Origin: CADEED01 sp020442965
GTDB taxonomy: Bacteria; Pseudomonadota; Gammaproteobacteria; Steroidobacterales; Steroidobacteraceae
Direction: 5' to 3'
Assembly: GCA_041395525.1 (NCBI GenBank)
Contig: JAWLAH010000013.1
Location: 19,538-83,537 of the forward strand
DNA: 64,000 nucleotides
Shown here: positions 9,158 through 17,274 of the stretch, piece by piece
How the letters are laid out: the number at the start of each line of letters is the position of its first letter
How positions within the stretch are numbered: the stretch's first letter is position 1
Notes under the pieces: generated by a model
Told to the model about the DNA's origin: nothing
The model's database searches: none
The model's input: the letters and a program-made list of their open reading frames with translations, nothing else
Translations under genes and position numbers: made by a program

Positions 9158-9961
9158 TCAATGGGCAATAATTGGCATGCCGACCGCAATTTGCTGGCCG
9201 ATACCGCGCATCACGATCGCATTTTGCCCGAATATGACGCCCTTGAGTTGCCGGTCGTAGCGATAGGTACGCAGCGTCCGTAACGGTTCGTCGCCCTCCG
9301 CCCGGCCAGTGTTCTGATCGACCGTCGTAATCTTGCAACGTTCGCAAGGCTTGACGATGCGAAGTTCGACGTCACCGATTTGCAATGAACGAATCTCATC
9401 CTCCTGGTACGCGCGCGAGCCGCGCAGCACCAGATTCGGGCGAAAGCGCGTCATAGGCAGCGGCGCGGCCAAGCGCGAATTCAGATCTTCGAGCGAACTT
9501 TCAGAAAGTACGAGCACGGCGTACCCGTCGGCGAATTCCGTATGCGCAACCGCAGGCGCGGTGAATGCCTGATTGCTGACTCTGGCCAGCGCAGGATCGA
9601 ACGCAACCAAACGCAGCGGTCGGCCACTGACGCGCGAGAACCAGGCCGCGGCGCTATCGCCGCAGTCGCGACCGCGCACCCTGTCACGCCACAAGCGCAC
9701 CGCGTGCGACTTCCCGACCGGCGCCAGCGGGACAGACAAATCCGACTCGCCTGGAGCCGCGACCACCAGTTCGTGCGATTCGAAGTGCGGGACCACTGTC
9801 GCAAGTTGCGGCAATTCGCGCTGAGTCACGAAGCGATCGGCTGGATCCACGAGCATCCAGTGCCGGTCCCACTCAAACCCGGTGTCCAACAGTCGGCTGG
9901 TCTTCAGCGCGATACCGGCGCAAGACTTGATGGGGTAAATGTTGATCGCAGCGACGTGCAT
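9158..9961 (-). CDS. MOSC domain protein (YcbX/mARC-like)
   Basis: A 267-residue protein with an N-terminal beta-barrel domain (IYPIKSCAGI, about residues 8-17, then WDRHWMLVD) and a C-terminal MOSC domain (about 120-265). The segment RFRPNLVL followed by KPCERCKITTVD carries the cysteine expected to ligate molybdenum cofactor in YcbX and mARC relatives, which reduce N-hydroxylated compounds. No ferredoxin domain is fused here, unlike E. coli YcbX. It lies just upstream of the FAD/Fe-S gene on the same strand, 56 bases apart, so the two may be co-transcribed. Family is clear; physiological substrate is not. Confidence 0.85.
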   Translation of the reverse strand: MHVAAINIYPIKSCAGIALKTSRLLDTGFEWDRHWMLVDPADRFVTQRELPQLATVVPHFESHELVVAAPGESDLSVPLAPVGKSHAVRLWRDRVRGRDCGDSAAAWFSRVSGRPLRLVAFDPALARVSNQAFTAPAVAHTEFADGYAVLVLSESSLEDLNSRLAAPLPMTRFRPNLVLRGSRAYQEDEIRSLQIGDVELRIVKPCERCKITTVDQNTGRAEGDEPLRTLRTYRYDRQLKGVIFGQNAIVMRGIGQQIAVGMPIIAH

Positions 9962-9987
9962 CGGATCGATGCTACCCCGATCGAGGT

Positions 9988-12198
9988 CTATTGCTGAAAA
10001 CTACTGTCGTTCGTTCCGGTAGCAACGTTGACACCCGAGGTGGCGACGCGCACCACGACTCGCTGTCGGCCCTGCTGTGCCAGCACGTAATCGGGTTGCT
10101 CCGCCAGAATCAAATTGTATTCGCGCAGTGCATCGGCCCATTGTCCTTGCGCTTCGAACTGCGCAGCACGGCGCAGCAGCGGCGCGAGGCGCTGTGCAGT
10201 CAACGCCGCCTCGGCGCGCTCCAGCCCGTGATCAGCTTCCAGAGAATCGGGCTTCGCGATCAACGCCTTGCCGAACCCGGCACGCGCCGACTTCAGACGT
10301 CCGGCACCCAGGTGAACGTAGGCGTCGACCAACTCACGCCCATAAGTCGAATCGCCAACTGATCGACGTATTCGCGCCATGCCGTCGCGCGCCGCGCGTT
10401 GCCTGCTATCGAGCGCCAGCGCGTGGCTGTAACCTTGCACAGCGCGCGCGTAGTCGCGCGCCTCTTCTGCTCTTGCAGCATCCGCGAGCAAGGGTCGCAC
10501 GCCCGCAATGGCCTGTACGCGCCGCAAACCCACTGCGACGGCGGGGTTATTCGGCTCGAGCCGCTGCACGACTAACAATGCACGCCGTGCGCGTGCCGCG
10601 TCGAGGTTGTCCAGCGCTCTGTCGGCGAGTTGCAATTGTGCCGCGACGGACTTGCTCGCTTCGTCGGCGGCAGCGACCTCGTTCGCTGCGGCAGCTGTCG
10701 CGGCTACTTGTGACCGTGCCAGCTCCGCAACGCTCGGACCTGCGTGCTCGACGCGTTCTGCGGGGACGGGCGCCGGGGTGGCGGACGGCCCGCGCACCTC
10801 TGGTACGCGATCGACGTCCAGCGCTGCCTCGCGGGACAGCCAAAGCGCAACACCGACTACCAACGCGCCAAAGCCGGCGGCCAACCACTGCCATTTCCTG
10901 GCGTGCCGCGGAATCGGTTCGGCCGGGATGGGCACGAGTGCCTTGCTGGCACCGGAGGGTTCGATCACCTGAACTGGCAGCGCAATCGGTCGGGTTTGCG
11001 GCTCGGGCTCGAGCACCAGCGGAACCTCGATGCCATCGATCATCGGATCTGACGATTCGTCGTTGGCGGTGGGCGGTAGTACCAGGTAGTCAGGCCCCGC
11101 GACCTCTCGATCAGCAGCTCGCTCGTCCACCTCTGCATGGACCTCGCCCGGGACGGACTGCGCCAGTCCATCGACACAGACGGAATCGTCCTCCAGCCAT
11201 TCAGCCTCTCCTAACTGCGGGCAATCGGGCGTCGCTGCGACAACGCCTGGCATTGCGCCGGAGTCGCCGTCATCGACAGGCAGCGCTACGGCGGCTGGCT
11301 CGATTCGTTGCACCTCAGCCTGCTCGTCGATGCCAGCTTCCTGCCGGTGATCTGCCTCGACATCGACAATCTCGACCGATGCGCCGTCAACGCGCAGAAC
11401 CGCGGTCTCGGCAAACGACTCGACCTCCAATTCGAGCGGTGGTGGTGCCGGCGGCGACCTGTCGATCGCCCGGCTTGGCCGTGTCAGGTCCAGTCTTGCA
11501 AGTGCCAGCGGCGCGGTGTCGTGGCGTGACGCTTCGAGCTCTGCGCCGATCACATCGAACGACAAGGGCGATGCGCCGAAACTGGCGTCATAGACGCGAT
11601 CGAACAGCGCCCACAAGCGCGGCGGCGCGGCGCGTGCAGCTGCCGCAGTCTTGCCTAACAGTTCGCTGCCGAGCAGTGAGAAATCGCGCAAGTCTTTACG
11701 CACGGCGGCATCGAACTCCTGCCGTGTCCCGCCCGCGAATCGAAAGCCTTTGAGGAGCGCACAGGTATTCTCGTCGAGCAGCACATTGTGCGGCTGTAGA
11801 TCGAGGTGCGCGACGCCGACTCGATGCGCATGGCGTAGCGCCTCGGCAATATCAATCAAGACCGGTACTATTTCGTAGTACGGAGCACCAATGAGGCGGC
11901 GTGCGTCGCCGCCGGTGGCCAATTGCATCGGCAACAGCACGGTGGCGCTATCGCGCATCGGTCGATCGATTACGAGAACATTGGAATGCGCCAGCCTCGC
12001 TGCCACTTCGTGAGCGCCAGTCAGTCGACTCCAGTCGTCGGCGCGGCGCAGTTTGTCCGTCCCAAACAACTCGACGGCGACCACTTCGTGGCGCTGCTCA
12101 TCGAGCGCACTCCAGACCTCGCCACGCTCAGTCGCGGCGAGCTTCGCCAACAACGCGAAACGGTCGAACAGCCGAGTTCCCTTCGATCCAATCCCCAT
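9988..12198 (-). CDS. Membrane pseudokinase with C-terminal TPR-like region
   Basis: About 736 residues from MGIGSKGTRLF; an in-frame ATG 63 bases upstream is less likely because it adds a non-kinase extension. Residues about 12-215 have a Ser/Thr kinase fold, but the VAIK lysine is Glu (VAVELF), HRDLKPxN reads HLDLQPHN and the DFG position reads KGF. Two catalytic residues are therefore gone and phosphotransfer is unlikely. A long acidic, Pro-rich linker (about 235-425) leads to one membrane helix (WLAAGFGALVVGVALWL, about 436-452), then an Ala-rich helical region with TPR-like repeats, predicted outside the membrane. It may sense or scaffold an envelope complex. The function is unknown. Confidence 0.75.
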   Translation of the reverse strand: MGIGSKGTRLFDRFALLAKLAATERGEVWSALDEQRHEVVAVELFGTDKLRRADDWSRLTGAHEVAARLAHSNVLVIDRPMRDSATVLLPMQLATGGDARRLIGAPYYEIVPVLIDIAEALRHAHRVGVAHLDLQPHNVLLDENTCALLKGFRFAGGTRQEFDAAVRKDLRDFSLLGSELLGKTAAAARAAPPRLWALFDRVYDASFGASPLSFDVIGAELEASRHDTAPLALARLDLTRPSRAIDRSPPAPPPLELEVESFAETAVLRVDGASVEIVDVEADHRQEAGIDEQAEVQRIEPAAVALPVDDGDSGAMPGVVAATPDCPQLGEAEWLEDDSVCVDGLAQSVPGEVHAEVDERAADREVAGPDYLVLPPTANDESSDPMIDGIEVPLVLEPEPQTRPIALPVQVIEPSGASKALVPIPAEPIPRHARKWQWLAAGFGALVVGVALWLSREAALDVDRVPEVRGPSATPAPVPAERVEHAGPSVAELARSQVAATAAAANEVAAADEASKSVAAQLQLADRALDNLDAARARRALLVVQRLEPNNPAVAVGLRRVQAIAGVRPLLADAARAEEARDYARAVQGYSHALALDSRQRAARDGMARIRRSVGDSTYGRELVDAYVHLGAGRLKSARAGFGKALIAKPDSLEADHGLERAEAALTAQRLAPLLRRAAQFEAQGQWADALREYNLILAEQPDYVLAQQGRQRVVVRVATSGVNVATGTNDSSFQQ

Positions 12199-12289
12199 AT
12201 AGCAAGTATGCCACGCGCACATGAAACGCAGCGGCCGCTCTTCGACGCCGCGCGGCGACATAAGTCAAGTAACGCGGCGCGCGCAACAA

Positions 12290-13093
12290 CTAGCGCGACA
12301 GCAGCAGTCGCTCGGCGGCGACGAGATCCTCGCGAGTGTTGACATCGGCGAGGGGCACCTCGATCGCATCGGCCACGCGAATGGACAGTCCGATCTCGAG
12401 CGCCCGCAGCTGCTCGAGCTTTTCCAGCGACTCGAGCGCCGTCGGCGCGGTGGCCGTCAACTGCTTCAGTGCAACAACGCGATAGGCGTAAATCCCAAGA
12501 TGACGCCGTGCGATCGCGAGCAATTCCCGCTCCGGATGATGCCCGATCGAGGTCTGCGTCGAGCCACCGTCAGCGCGCCCACGCTCTAAGGCTGCATCGC
12601 GATCGCAGGGAATCGCTGCACGACTGAAGTAGAGCGCATAGCCGTTCTTGCTCGACACCAATTTGACGACGTTGCGATCGGCCAGGTCGGCGCGCCGACG
12701 CAGCGGCGCGGCGAGAGTAGCCATCTGAGCAGCGGGATCATCGCGTAGCAGATGCGCCACCTGGTCGATGACGCGCGGCGGCATCAAAGGCTCGTCACCC
12801 TGAACGTTGACGACGATGCTATTCGGCTCCCAGGCTCGAGCCAGGGCAACCTCGGCAATGCGATCCGTGCCGCTGGCATGTTCGCTGCGTGTCATCACCA
12901 CCTTGGCGCCAAAGTGGAGCGCGACGCGTTCGATACGCTCGTCGTCGGTTGCAATCCAGACTTCGCTCGCGCCGCTCGCAACCGCTCGCTCGTGTACCCA
13001 CTGCAGGAGCGGCTTGCCGGCTATCGTCAGCAGCGCCTTGCCGGGTAAACGGACCGAACCGTAGCGCGCAGGGATGACGACCCGGAACGTCAC
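12290..13093 (-). CDS. kdsB: 3-deoxy-manno-octulosonate cytidylyltransferase
   Basis: Activates Kdo with CTP to CMP-Kdo for lipopolysaccharide core assembly in the cytoplasm. The 267-residue protein opens with VVIPARYGSVRLPGKAL, the nucleotide-binding motif of the family, and has VVNVQGDEPLMPP and a C-terminal VNTREDL, all typical of KdsB. Length is slightly above the E. coli enzyme. It ends the msbA-lpxK-Trm112-kdsB series and follows the Trm112-like gene by 7 bases. kdsA, the synthase of the same pathway, is at 62.2 kb. Confidence 0.96.
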   Translation of the reverse strand: MTFRVVIPARYGSVRLPGKALLTIAGKPLLQWVHERAVASGASEVWIATDDERIERVALHFGAKVVMTRSEHASGTDRIAEVALARAWEPNSIVVNVQGDEPLMPPRVIDQVAHLLRDDPAAQMATLAAPLRRRADLADRNVVKLVSSKNGYALYFSRAAIPCDRDAALERGRADGGSTQTSIGHHPERELLAIARRHLGIYAYRVVALKQLTATAPTALESLEKLEQLRALEIGLSIRVADAIEVPLADVNTREDLVAAERLLLSR

Positions 13094-13100
13094 GTGACGG

Positions 13101-13289
13101 TCAGCGCGCCAGCAGGGGGTCGTCGTGCACCAATTGACGCGCCTCCTCTTCCAGCATCACTGGCACGCCGTCAACGATGGGAAAGGCAAGCCGGTCCGCG
13201 CGGCACACCAGCACCTTGGCGCTGCGCGCGTGCTGCAGGGGTCCCTTGCAGAGCGGGCAAGCGAGAATATCCAGCAGTCGATGGTCCAC
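13101..13289 (-). CDS. Trm112-like zinc-ribbon protein (YcaR family)
   Basis: A 62-residue protein beginning MDHRLLDILACPLCKGPL, the Trm112/YcaR signature. The first CxxC pair is present (CPLC) and one later Cys (VCRAD) remains, so a full four-Cys zinc site is not obvious. Bacterial members lie, as here, between lpxK and kdsB. The exact role is unproven; eukaryotic Trm112 activates methyltransferases. Confidence 0.85.
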   Translation of the reverse strand: MDHRLLDILACPLCKGPLQHARSAKVLVCRADRLAFPIVDGVPVMLEEEARQLVHDDPLLAR

Positions 13290-13321
13290 TTGTTAGTGCC
13301 TCTCATTCTCAACGAGCGGGG

Positions 13322-14362
13322 TCAAGCAGGGGCCTGACGGATGGTAGCGGTGATCGCAGCGAGCAATTCAGTAGCCTCGAGCGCATTGAAATGCGCGCTC
13401 ACAGGCAAGTACCATAACCGCTCGTCGCCCAAGCCTGCGCATTTTACGGCATCCTTCTCGGTCATCAGCACTGGCGCATCATCTGCAAACCTCAGATCCG
13501 CCAATACGAGCGGATGATGATCCGGCAGTGGATGCTCGAGGACCTCGAGACCGGCTGCTCGCAGCTGGCCGAAGAATCGTTGTGGATTGCCGATCCCCGC
13601 GACCGCATGCACCGGCTGCCCCCGAAAAGACGCGAGCGACCGCAACGCGCCGCGGCCCGACAGTGCCAAGGCATCCCCCGGCAACAACGTCATCGTCAGC
13701 GCGGCACGGCCGGGCGGCAGACGCACGCGAGTCAGCCAGTCCGCGCCGTTCACGACCACGAATCCCACGCGGCGCAAGCGGCGCAGCGGTTCGCGCAGCG
13801 GACCCGCCGGCAGCAGCTGGCCATTGCCGAAGCCCCGCTCCCCGTCGACGACCACGATTTCGAGATCGCGCGCCAGTGCGTAGTGCTGCAGACCATCGTC
13901 ACTGACGATCACATCAACACCCGCCGCAACGGCCGTCCGCGCAGCGGCGACCCGGTCGTGACCGACGAATACCCGCGCCTGCGTGCGTTTGGCGATCAAC
14001 ACAGGCTCGTCGCCCACGGCGCGCGGATCGCTGCGTGCCGTAACCGCACGCACGTCGCGGTCAACGCCGCCGTAGCCACGCGAAATGACGCCGACCGAAT
14101 AACCCTGGCGCTGCAGGTGCGTGGCGATGTAGATGACGAGTGGCGTCTTGCCCGTGCCACCGACAGTCAGGTTGCCAACCACGACGACCGGCCGCCCGAC
14201 CGACTCTGACGAGACAAGACCAAGCCGATAGCACAAACGTCGCAACGCCGTGACCGCTGCAAATATCCAGGCCAATGGTCGTAGCCACGCACCACCGCGA
14301 CCCCGGCCATACCACACGGATTCGAGCCAGGACTGGCCCGTGCGTCCCACCGCCCGACTCAC
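13322..14362 (-). CDS. lpxK: Tetraacyldisaccharide 4'-kinase
   Basis: Inner-membrane kinase that phosphorylates the lipid A disaccharide at the 4' position to give lipid IVA. The 346-residue sequence carries an N-terminal hydrophobic region (LRPLAWIFAAVTALRRL), the P-loop GNLTVGGTGKTPLV, VISRGYGG, DDGLQHYAL and MTEKDAVKC, all diagnostic of LpxK. Its ATG overlaps the msbA stop by 4 bases, so translation is probably coupled to the flippase that acts later in the pathway. Confidence 0.96.
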   Translation of the reverse strand: MSRAVGRTGQSWLESVWYGRGRGGAWLRPLAWIFAAVTALRRLCYRLGLVSSESVGRPVVVVGNLTVGGTGKTPLVIYIATHLQRQGYSVGVISRGYGGVDRDVRAVTARSDPRAVGDEPVLIAKRTQARVFVGHDRVAAARTAVAAGVDVIVSDDGLQHYALARDLEIVVVDGERGFGNGQLLPAGPLREPLRRLRRVGFVVVNGADWLTRVRLPPGRAALTMTLLPGDALALSGRGALRSLASFRGQPVHAVAGIGNPQRFFGQLRAAGLEVLEHPLPDHHPLVLADLRFADDAPVLMTEKDAVKCAGLGDERLWYLPVSAHFNALEATELLAAITATIRQAPA

Positions 14363-16107
14363 GCTGGGCTCATCTGCAATTTGCTGAGCAGCGCATACGC
14401 GCCGTCGCGCGCGAGCAGATCGGTATGGCTGCCTTGCTCGATGACGCGCCCCTCATCCAGCACCACGATCAGATCGGCTTGCTCGATCGTCGACAGTCTA
14501 TGGGCAATGACCAGCGTGGTTCGATCACGCTTCAAAGTCGTTAGTGCTTGCTGAATCCGCCGCTCGGATTCGTTGTCAAGTGCGGAGGTCGCCTCATCGA
14601 GGATCAGAATCGGCGCATTCTTCAGCAACGCGCGCGCTATCGCGATGCGTTGGCGTTGCCCACCTGACAACAACGCCCCGCGATCGCCAACCGCCGTGTC
14701 GAGACCCTGGGGCAACTCCGTCGCAAACTCGAGCACCCAGGCCGCGAGCGCCGCGGATTCGACTGCCGCCGGGCTCGCATTCGTAGTACCGAACGCAATG
14801 TTGTTCCGGATCGTGTCGTTGAACAACACGACATCCTGACTGACGAGACTGATCTGCTCGCGCAAATCATGGAGCGAATAGTCCCGGATATCGGCGCCAT
14901 CGAGCAACACTGCACCGCTCGTCGGCTCATAGAATCGCGGCACCAGTCCAACCAAGGTCGACTTGCCGCTGCCGGATTTTCCGACGAATGCGACCGTACG
15001 GCCGGCTGGTACTTTGAGCGAAACGTCGTGCAGCACGGCACCCTTTTCCGCGCTATAGACGAAACTGACGTCACGAAACTCAACGTCGCCGCGCGCGCGA
15101 TTCAGACTGCGGCCAACGCGTAATTGTTCGGTCGGCTCATCGAGCACTTCGAAAACGCTCGCACCCGCCGCGATGCCCTGTTGTAGCGCGACCGACACAC
15201 CGACCAGACGTCGCAAAGGCGCCGTAATCATGAGCAACGCGGTGATAAACGCCATGAAGTCGCCGACCAGCATTTCCTTGGTCTCGACTTGATTGAGGGC
15301 CACCCACAAAACCGCCGCGAGGCCGATCGCCGCGATCAATTGCACCACGGGGTTACTCGTAGCCTTGGCAGCGATCAGACGCATATTGCTGTGCCGGTTG
15401 TGCTCGTTGACCGCCTCGAACGCGCGGTTCTCCTGTGCCTGCGCATTGAATACCTTGATGACGCGATGGCCATCGAGCGCTTCGCGCGTGACCCTCGTGA
15501 CGTCACCCATCGAATTTTGAATGCGCGCGCTATAGCGGCGAAATGATCGATTGATCTTCTGAATGAGCCAGCTGATGAGTGGCGCAAGTGTCAGGGCGAC
15601 CGCAGTCAGCCTCCAGTTGAGCCAGAAGAGCATGCCGATCAGTGCGATGATCGTGAGCGTATCGCGGATCAGCACAGTGATGGAGTTGGTAGTCGCTTCG
15701 GCGACCTGCTCAATGTTGTACGTAAGCCGTGAGAGCATTGCCGCGGTGGAGGCTCGGTCGTAGTAGCTCGCCGGCAGTTGCAAGAAATGCGCGAACAGTT
15801 CACCGCGCAGCGCTTTGATAATCTGACGACCGACATAGCCCGGGAAATAGTTGGAGACGTAGTCGCCGATGCCACGCAGCAGAAACAGCACGACGATGCC
15901 CAGGGGCACAGCCCACAACACCCGTGGATCCTTGATGACGAACGCGCTGTTGAGGAAGTAGCGCACGAACCAGGCGAGAGCGGCATCGGTGGCAGCGAAC
16001 AGGCACATGCCAAGCACGCCGATCGAAAACATGCCGAGATGCGGCCGAGCGTAGGCGAGCAAGCGCCGGTAGACGCTGGCTGGACTCGCGATCTCCCGAT
16101 CGATCAC
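14359..16107 (-). CDS. msbA: Lipid A export ABC transporter, MsbA
   Basis: Homodimeric ABC flippase moving lipid A-core across the inner membrane. The 582-residue protein has a six-helix transmembrane domain (about 20-320) and one nucleotide-binding domain with Walker A GKSGSGKST, signature LSGGQRQR, Walker B ILILDEATSALD and the switch His in VIAHRLST. Length equals E. coli MsbA. It overlaps exbD upstream and lpxK downstream by 4 bases each, fitting the exbB-exbD-msbA-lpxK order of many gammaproteobacteria. Confidence 0.96.
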   Translation of the reverse strand: MIDREIASPASVYRRLLAYARPHLGMFSIGVLGMCLFAATDAALAWFVRYFLNSAFVIKDPRVLWAVPLGIVVLFLLRGIGDYVSNYFPGYVGRQIIKALRGELFAHFLQLPASYYDRASTAAMLSRLTYNIEQVAEATTNSITVLIRDTLTIIALIGMLFWLNWRLTAVALTLAPLISWLIQKINRSFRRYSARIQNSMGDVTRVTREALDGHRVIKVFNAQAQENRAFEAVNEHNRHSNMRLIAAKATSNPVVQLIAAIGLAAVLWVALNQVETKEMLVGDFMAFITALLMITAPLRRLVGVSVALQQGIAAGASVFEVLDEPTEQLRVGRSLNRARGDVEFRDVSFVYSAEKGAVLHDVSLKVPAGRTVAFVGKSGSGKSTLVGLVPRFYEPTSGAVLLDGADIRDYSLHDLREQISLVSQDVVLFNDTIRNNIAFGTTNASPAAVESAALAAWVLEFATELPQGLDTAVGDRGALLSGGQRQRIAIARALLKNAPILILDEATSALDNESERRIQQALTTLKRDRTTLVIAHRLSTIEQADLIVVLDEGRVIEQGSHTDLLARDGAYALLSKLQMSPA

Positions 16108-16535
16108 GGCTTACTGGCTGACGCGTCGGGGATCGTCGCGATATTGACGCGAGTGAAGCCCGCACGCCCGATCACGTCCATGGCAGTGACCACGGCCTGG
16201 TGTGTGGAGCGCGCGTCGGCACGCACCGTAACGGCCTGCTGTCGATCCGCGCCCGCGACTTGAATGATGGCGGCACGGAGCGTGTCCGGACTGGCGTTGA
16301 TCAATTCGCGTTCATTGACTCGATAGCCTCCTGTCTGAGTCACGGTGACCACGACCGGGTCTTTCGCCTGTTTGCCCGTTGGCACCAGACTCGCCTCGGG
16401 CAGCTGTACCTTGATTCGCCCCTCATCGATGAAAGTGGAAGACAGCATGAAGAAGACCACCAATAGCAACACGACGTCGATCAACGACGTGAGGTTGATC
16501 TCAGGCTCCTCGCTACGCCGCGGTTTGAGATTCAT
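16104..16535 (-). CDS. exbD: ExbD/TolR family biopolymer transport protein
   Basis: A 143-residue energy-transducing protein with one N-terminal membrane helix (residues 14-35, INLTSLIDVVLLLVVFFMLSS) containing the conserved Asp that conducts protons, and a periplasmic domain. It partners the ExbB-like protein whose stop overlaps its start by 4 bases. Being joined to msbA-lpxK rather than to tonB or tolA, it may energise another envelope process. ExbD or TolR cannot be told apart from sequence alone. Confidence 0.88.
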   Translation of the reverse strand: MNLKPRRSEEPEINLTSLIDVVLLLVVFFMLSSTFIDEGRIKVQLPEASLVPTGKQAKDPVVVTVTQTGGYRVNERELINASPDTLRAAIIQVAGADRQQAVTVRADARSTHQAVVTAMDVIGRAGFTRVNIATIPDASASKP

Positions 16536-17206
16536 GCCACTTGCGCGCCGGCCTTCAAGTCAGTCGCTATGCGCTCGCCCGGCAGGCGTGTTGCCGCGGC
16601 GTCGAGCTCATCGACCAGCCGCAACGCATCCTTTTCCATCTCGATCACGATCCGATCGACATCGCCACGCAGATAGCGATACGCGACGAGCGCCGGAATA
16701 GCGACCAAGAGTCCCGCTGCGGTAGTCAGCAATGCCTCGCTGATGCCACCTGACAGCATGCGCGGATCGCCCATGCCACCTGCATTGATCGCGTTGAATG
16801 CCTTGATGATGCCGGTGACGGTACCGAGCAGGCCCAACAGCGGCGAAACGCCCGCGATAGTGCCGAGCGTATTGAGAAAGCGCTCGAGCTCGTGCACGAC
16901 ATGGCGCCCGGTGTCCTCGAGGCGCTCCATCATGATCGCGCGGCCGCGGTGCCGACTGGAGAGGGCCGCGGCCAGCACCCGACCCAGAGGCGAATTCTTC
17001 TCGAGCGCCTGGATCACCTTGTCCGTGATCTGGTCCTGTTCGACCAGCTGCGTGATCTTCTGTAACAGGTCGCGCGGCAGCACGCGCTTCTCCTGCAGTG
17101 TCCAAAGTCGCTCGAAAATGATCGCTGCTGCGATAATCGAACACAAAATGATTGGCCACATCAAAGGGCCGCCGGCCCGGACGATTTCCCACATGCGCGC
17201 GATCAT
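16532..17206 (-). CDS. exbB: ExbB/TolQ family proton channel protein
   Basis: A 224-residue membrane protein with three hydrophobic segments: one near the N-terminus (WPIILCSIIAAAIIFERLW) and two toward the C-terminus (SPLLGLLGTVTGIIKAF and the Ala-rich stretch after EALLTTAAGL). The TVTGI and LLTTAAGL motifs are typical of MotA/TolQ/ExbB proteins. With ExbD it would form the proton-driven motor that powers TonB- or Tol-like partners. It heads the exbBD-msbA-lpxK run, 69 bases from comEC. Confidence 0.9.
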   Translation of the reverse strand: MIARMWEIVRAGGPLMWPIILCSIIAAAIIFERLWTLQEKRVLPRDLLQKITQLVEQDQITDKVIQALEKNSPLGRVLAAALSSRHRGRAIMMERLEDTGRHVVHELERFLNTLGTIAGVSPLLGLLGTVTGIIKAFNAINAGGMGDPRMLSGGISEALLTTAAGLLVAIPALVAYRYLRGDVDRIVIEMEKDALRLVDELDAAATRLPGERIATDLKAGAQVA

Positions 17207-17274
17207 ACCTAACCAAGGCCGCCACGGTCACGGCTCTGAATGAGAAGTCGTCGATTCGATCCCGGAAATATCGA

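Noticed and set aside
9102..9347. 82-residue N-terminal extension of the FAD/Fe-S oxidoreductase
   Set aside because: It would overlap the MOSC gene by about 190 bases and adds Arg/His-rich sequence unlike the family.
10077..11753. 558-residue plus-strand open frame antisense to the pseudokinase
   Set aside because: Extremely Arg/Ala/Pro-rich composition, no domain signature and complete antisense overlap with a better gene; typical GC-rich shadow frame.
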